Assembly: GCA_002372375.1 (NCBI GenBank)
Contig: DFGJ01000005.1
Location: forward strand, 1 to 16,329
Source: Ruminococcaceae bacterium UBA3753
GTDB taxonomy: Bacteria; Bacillota; Clostridia; Oscillospirales; Acutalibacteraceae
Length of the DNA: 16,329 nucleotides
Reading direction: 5' to 3'
Under the pieces are notes generated by a model. The model did no database searches. It was not told the DNA's origin and worked only from the letters and a program-made list of their open reading frames with translations. Positions 13,871 through 16,329 of the stretch are shown here, one piece after another (position 1 is the stretch's first letter; every line of letters begins with the position of its first letter). Made by a program: the position numbers and the translations under genes.

Positions 13871-14917
13871 CTATGCAGTAGCACCAGTCTTAACTTTAAC
13901 CTTTAGATCTTTTTCATATAAAAACTTTGCCAAGTCATATTGAGCCTTCCTTTTGTCAGGAATGGTCAAAACCGCCATACCGTCAATGTTTTTGCTGTTG
14001 TAATTGTCATCAGTGGGAAGTCTAAATTGTTCTAGCGTATATTTTGAATACTTTGCGAAATTTTTTGCCATTTGTAAAATATCGCTTTTCTTGAAGTCTG
14101 TTACGATATATGGACCTATTCTGTTAATTATTTTGCGCACTTGATTTAAATCGCACGAACGAAGCTTATCCATTATAGTAGTGATAACGATTCTTTGCCG
14201 GTACGTACGGGCAAAATCGTCGTGTAAACCCTCGGGTGTAGGAATTTTCCTCGCCCTCGAATACGAAAGTGTTTTTTCGCCATCAAGAAGATATGTACCA
14301 TCCTTCTCCGGCAACAATTGGGACTTACTCCTAAAATACTTCAAGTCTCCATTAATATATGCTGCCTCTTTAGCACTTAGTTTTAGTTCTATGCCCCCAA
14401 GTATATTTATAACATCCTTAAATCCATCGAAATCTATAGTCACATACTTATCTACCTTGACACCAAAAAGGTTTTGAAGAGTTCTTATAGCTAAAGACTC
14501 TCCGCCACATGCTATCGCTACATTTAATCTGTTAGGCCTATGCCCTGGAATACTAGTATAAATATCACGCATAAAAGAAACTAATTTTATCTTTTTTAAG
14601 CTATTGTTTATAGAAAAAAGCATAGTACTGTCACTACGGCTTTTAGTGTCGGACTTGTCACGGCGATCAAGACCAAAAAGACAAATATTTAGTACAGTAT
14701 TTTTAGTTAAAAGATCCTCTATGTCGTCGTCTGAGGCTGTCACTTTAGCGTAATCGAGCGGTTTATAATTAACGGTGCCCATTTTAGTGTAGGTGTATAG
14801 AAGCAGACTACCAATGATCCCAATTGCCAGCGAAACTACAGTCCCCAGTACACAAACAGCATTTAAAATTTTCCACAATTTGACATTTTTGGCCCGCATT
14901 TGTGTCTCCATTTTCAT
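13871..14917 (-). CDS. LCP-family (LytR-CpsA-Psr) cell-wall glycopolymer ligase
   Basis: LCP proteins are membrane enzymes that transfer teichoic-acid-like or capsular polymers from a lipid carrier to peptidoglycan, outside the cell. The N-terminus holds one membrane anchor (about residues 15-43), followed by the LCP core: LNICLFGLDRRD, KSRSDSTML, LVSFMRDIYTSIPG, NRLNVAIACGG, LDGEKTLSYSRARK and DDFARTYRQR. These contain the conserved Asp and Arg residues that bind the pyrophosphate-lipid substrate. I start it at ATG 14917, with AAAGGA nine nt upstream. An in-frame GTG at 14944 would add nine residues but lies at the predicted transcription start. The length of 348 residues is usual. LCP genes near yqeK/leuS are common in Clostridia. 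A GT2 gene follows. Confidence 0.95.
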   Translation of the reverse strand: MKMETQMRAKNVKLWKILNAVCVLGTVVSLAIGIIGSLLLYTYTKMGTVNYKPLDYAKVTASDDDIEDLLTKNTVLNICLFGLDRRDKSDTKSRSDSTMLFSINNSLKKIKLVSFMRDIYTSIPGHRPNRLNVAIACGGESLAIRTLQNLFGVKVDKYVTIDFDGFKDVINILGGIELKLSAKEAAYINGDLKYFRSKSQLLPEKDGTYLLDGEKTLSYSRARKIPTPEGLHDDFARTYRQRIVITTIMDKLRSCDLNQVRKIINRIGPYIVTDFKKSDILQMAKNFAKYSKYTLEQFRLPTDDNYNSKNIDGMAVLTIPDKRKAQYDLAKFLYEKDLKVKVKTGATA

Positions 14918-14949
14918 CGTTTGCGATCCTTTATCAACTCGCACGTAAC

Positions 14950-14979
14950 ATACTACACCATCGAATACTTATTTTGCAA
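14950..14979 (-). promoter_or_regulatory. Promoter candidate for the LCP gene
   Basis: On the minus strand the -35 is TTGCAA (plus 14974-14979), the spacer 18 nt and the -10 TAGTAT (plus 14950-14955). Each box matches at 4 of 6 positions. The start near 14943 supports the shorter LCP frame. Confidence 0.4.
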
Positions 14980-15042
14980 CAGTATTTGTTTATACAGCCA
15001 TTATTATCATAATTTAAATAAGAATAAAACTAGATAAAATGC

Positions 15043-15065
15043 AAAAAACACTATAAAAAAATAGT
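15043..15065 (-). terminator. Possible weak terminator after the 29-codon ORF
   Basis: On the minus strand ACTAT, a TTTTTT loop and ATAGT are followed by GTTTTTTG. It directly abuts the TAA of the ORF at 15066. The stem is only 5 bp and AT-rich. Confidence 0.35.
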
Positions 15066-15155
15066 TTAAAAAAATTTTTGACTCCCTATATAACGCGTAT
15101 ATTGAGAGCCAACACACTGTCGGGAAATTTTTCTAATTTTGAAACAGCTTTGCAT
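15066..15155 (-). CDS. Possible 29-residue small protein
   Basis: ATG at 15155 with a strong SD GGAGG (plus 15166-15170), ten nt upstream, 29 codons, and a TAA next to a hairpin. The product begins MQSCFKIRKISRQC; it is basic, has two Cys and no membrane segment. A promoter candidate lies 200 nt upstream, and the start region sits in an inverted repeat. I know no homologue. The layout matches a small transcription unit, but a chance frame in AT-rich DNA cannot be excluded. Confidence 0.35.
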   Translation of the reverse strand: MQSCFKIRKISRQCVGSQYTRYIGSQKFF

Positions 15156-15235
15156 TAAATAGGATCCTCCATCTAGATGGTACTATGCGCATTACAAACA
15201 GTACCCATATAAAAAAAATTAAAACTGTTTCAAAA
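15137..15235 (-). promoter_or_regulatory. Inverted repeat enclosing the SD and start of the 29-codon ORF
   Basis: TTTTGAAACAG (15137-15147) and CTGTTTCAAAA (15225-15235) are perfect 11-bp arms 77 bp apart. Between them, GGTACT (15179-15184) pairs with AGTACC (15200-15205), and CCATCTAGATGG (15169-15180) is a perfect palindrome touching the SD at 15166-15170. As minus-strand RNA, the 5' arm pairs with codons 3-6 of the ORF, and the two inner stems are mutually exclusive where they overlap. This could be a switchable translation-control leader. Confidence 0.4.
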
Positions 15236-15358
15236 ACATCACGAACTCAATTAACTACTTTTTTGTCTTTATGAACGATATACAACCAACTATTGCGAAC
15301 AAATCTTAAGATATCTATTAAATCCACTATACACTCATATAAAAATTACGTCCTTTTC

Positions 15359-15389
15359 ATTATACTCACTCTATAAGCGTTGCTGGCAA
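15359..15389 (-). promoter_or_regulatory. Promoter candidate for the small unit at 15043-15235
   Basis: On the minus strand TTGCCA (plus 15384-15389) and a perfect TATAAT (plus 15359-15364), but the spacer is 19 nt, longer than optimal. Predicted start near 15352. Confidence 0.35.
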
Positions 15390-15867
15390 ACAATAAATCG
15401 AGTTCACAACTACAACGTTTTTACTAAACCAAAAAATAAAGTACATCAAACTGATGTCTCTTACAGACCGCGCCCAGACGTCATCGCACTTCCCGCAAAC
15501 TCTATATGGCCGCAGAGTTAAGCAAAAACAGTCCATCCCATTGCCACACAAAGATTTCTGTTGCCCACATATTAACATGTACCACACCTGCAAATGAAGC
15601 CTGCGGAAAAAGAGCCTTTAACCTATACTTAAACATCTTTTCCTGAGCATAACTAATTACCTAGTCATCAGTGTAGAGCCAAAACCACAACGCGAGATAC
15701 GACACCGCGTTAACAGCCACTGAAGTCGATAACCATATAAATCATCAACACAAACAGCCCACACAGTCACACACAACTGCAAGACACCTCGACAGAGTCC
15801 ACAGCACCACAATGCACCGACATGCCGCCAAGCTTAAGCACAAGACATACCATAGGCACCAAACACC
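15390..15867. other. Higher-G+C region without a recognisable gene
   Basis: The G+C rises here (31 of 60 at 15661-15720) and the plus strand is strongly C-rich over G (19 C, 6 G at 15721-15780). Minus-strand frames of 50-75 codons exist (for example 15366-15593), but none has an SD, a family motif or a credible start. A decayed gene read on the minus strand is possible; I could not identify one. Confidence 0.4.
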
Positions 15868-15943
15868 TGGAGCTGACAACCGGACTTGAACCGGCGACCT
15901 CTTCCTTACCAAGGAAGCACTCTACCAGCTGAGCTACATCGGA
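15868..15943 (-). tRNA. tRNA-Thr(GGT)
   Basis: The anticodon stem CTTCC/GGAAG encloses TTGGTAA, giving anticodon GGT. The D-arm GCTC and T-arm GCCGG TTCAAGT CCGGT are sound, and CCA is encoded (plus 15868-15870). The acceptor stem TCCGATG / TGTCAGC has two faults: T1 opposite C72 and C3 opposite A70, where a normal gene would read GCTGATG. The rest is so well conserved that the gene was functional recently; it may be decaying, 5'-repaired, or misread. Confidence 0.88.
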
Positions 15944-16121
15944 ATAAATCAGAAGCTTTCAGTCGACACTATTGATATTATCTCAGTCTTAAGGTACTTC
16001 TGAAGGAGACTCTCTCAACCCCTCTGGGTTTTACGTTGTCGTTACTCAGTCAACCTATCTCTCCACGGACATCCACTTTACCTGAGAGCTCTGCATCTGT
16101 TTGTGGATCAGTGCAGCCTAG
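15944..16121. other. Spacer between tRNA-Thr and tRNA-His
   Basis: No gene recognised. The minus strand is purine-rich. A GATAAT-like box near plus 15970-15980 could be part of a tRNA-Thr promoter but lacks a good -35. Confidence 0.3.
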
Positions 16122-16194
16122 GGAGCAATACCGGAATCGAACCGGTGTCAACAGAGCCACAATCTGTTATGCTAGCCTCTACACCAAAAGCTCC
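16122..16194 (-). tRNA. tRNA-His(GTG)
   Basis: The anticodon stem ACAGA/TCTGT encloses TTGTGGC, giving GTG. The T-arm ACCGG TTCGAAT CCGGT is perfect. The extra G(-1) opposite C73, the identity element of tRNA-His, is present in the DNA. CCA is not encoded, unlike the other two tRNAs here. The acceptor stem GAGCTTT / ATTGCTC has two adjacent T-T mismatches at 5-68 and 6-67. Confidence 0.85.
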
Positions 16195-16329
16195 ATGTTT
16201 ACCCGGATCCGCCGGGCTCGGCCTTAGCTATCCTTTTCTCCTACTAGTAAGGACTTGCATCAGGTTCTATCTCTAGTTACCGTTTAGCATATGCCTTTCT
16301 ATCTCTTCTCGAACTATCTGTCGAATTCT
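16195..16329. other. Right edge, no gene seen
   Basis: Contains a CCCGG/CCGGG inverted repeat around 16201-16216 and no identifiable gene. The tRNA-His promoter should lie here, but no convincing pair of boxes is present. Confidence 0.3.

Noticed and set aside
14918..14944. GTG start at 14944 for the LCP gene
   Set aside because: AAAGGA is correctly spaced for ATG 14917, and the predicted transcription start falls at about 14943.
16036..16227. 63-codon plus-strand frame
   Set aside because: Antisense over tRNA-His; no SD.
1..16329. CRISPR array, insertion sequence, prophage or toxin-antitoxin system
   Set aside because: No regularly spaced repeats, transposase, integrase or phage gene, and no recognisable toxin-antitoxin pair.

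Overview
The window looks like a low-G+C Firmicute chromosome, most likely from the Clostridia. The recognisable core genes are rnhA, recO, leuS, yqeK and an LCP-family cell-wall ligase, and leuS/yqeK/LCP are neighbours in many Clostridia. Promoters fit the TTGACA/TATAAT pattern with 17-nt spacers, Shine-Dalgarno (SD) sites are purine-rich, and at least two genes start with TTG beside a good SD. Coding density is low (roughly 10.3 kb of 16.3 kb), queF is frameshifted, and all three complete tRNA genes carry stem mismatches. This suggests a genome undergoing erosion, as in host-restricted or symbiotic lineages; that is an inference.

Left part (1-2583). A truncated tRNA-like gene and tRNA-Arg(ACG) diverge from two good promoters. 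Directly after the tRNA-Arg 3' end the composition rises to about half G+C (32 of 60 bases at 1381-1440, against 20 of 60 at 9301-9360 in leuS). This segment carries a TetR repressor divergent from a two-gene operon encoding a cytoplasmic DsbA/FrnE-like thiol oxidoreductase and a glyoxalase-II-like metallo-hydrolase. The divergent promoters overlap and are flanked by two matching 18-bp operators. It reads as a small, recently acquired, self-regulated thiol/electrophile-stress cassette with no integrase.

Middle (2584-8816). Plus-strand rnhA is followed by about 0.9 kb without a gene. Next comes an unrecognised secreted or membrane-anchored coiled-coil protein behind a near-consensus promoter, then a frameshifted queF. 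From 5966 on all larger genes are on the minus strand: recO and an orphan solute-binding lipoprotein. Between these two, on the plus strand, sits a 24-codon ORF whose stop codon lies inside a bidirectional terminator. Base skew changes sign with gene orientation (plus strand G/T-rich near 5.2 kb, A/C-rich near 8.4 kb), which would fit converging replication forks.

Right part (8817-16329). leuS and yqeK overlap by 4 bp and share a promoter. Upstream lie a 36-residue Cys-rich membrane peptide gene (plus strand), a GT2 glycosyltransferase and an LCP ligase; the last two probably serve cell-wall glycopolymer assembly. Beyond LCP is a candidate small transcription unit: a promoter, an inverted repeat embracing an SD and ATG, a 29-codon ORF and a weak terminator. 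The last 0.9 kb is richer in G+C, has no convincing protein gene, and holds tRNA-Thr(GGT) and tRNA-His(GTG), both with mismatched acceptor stems.
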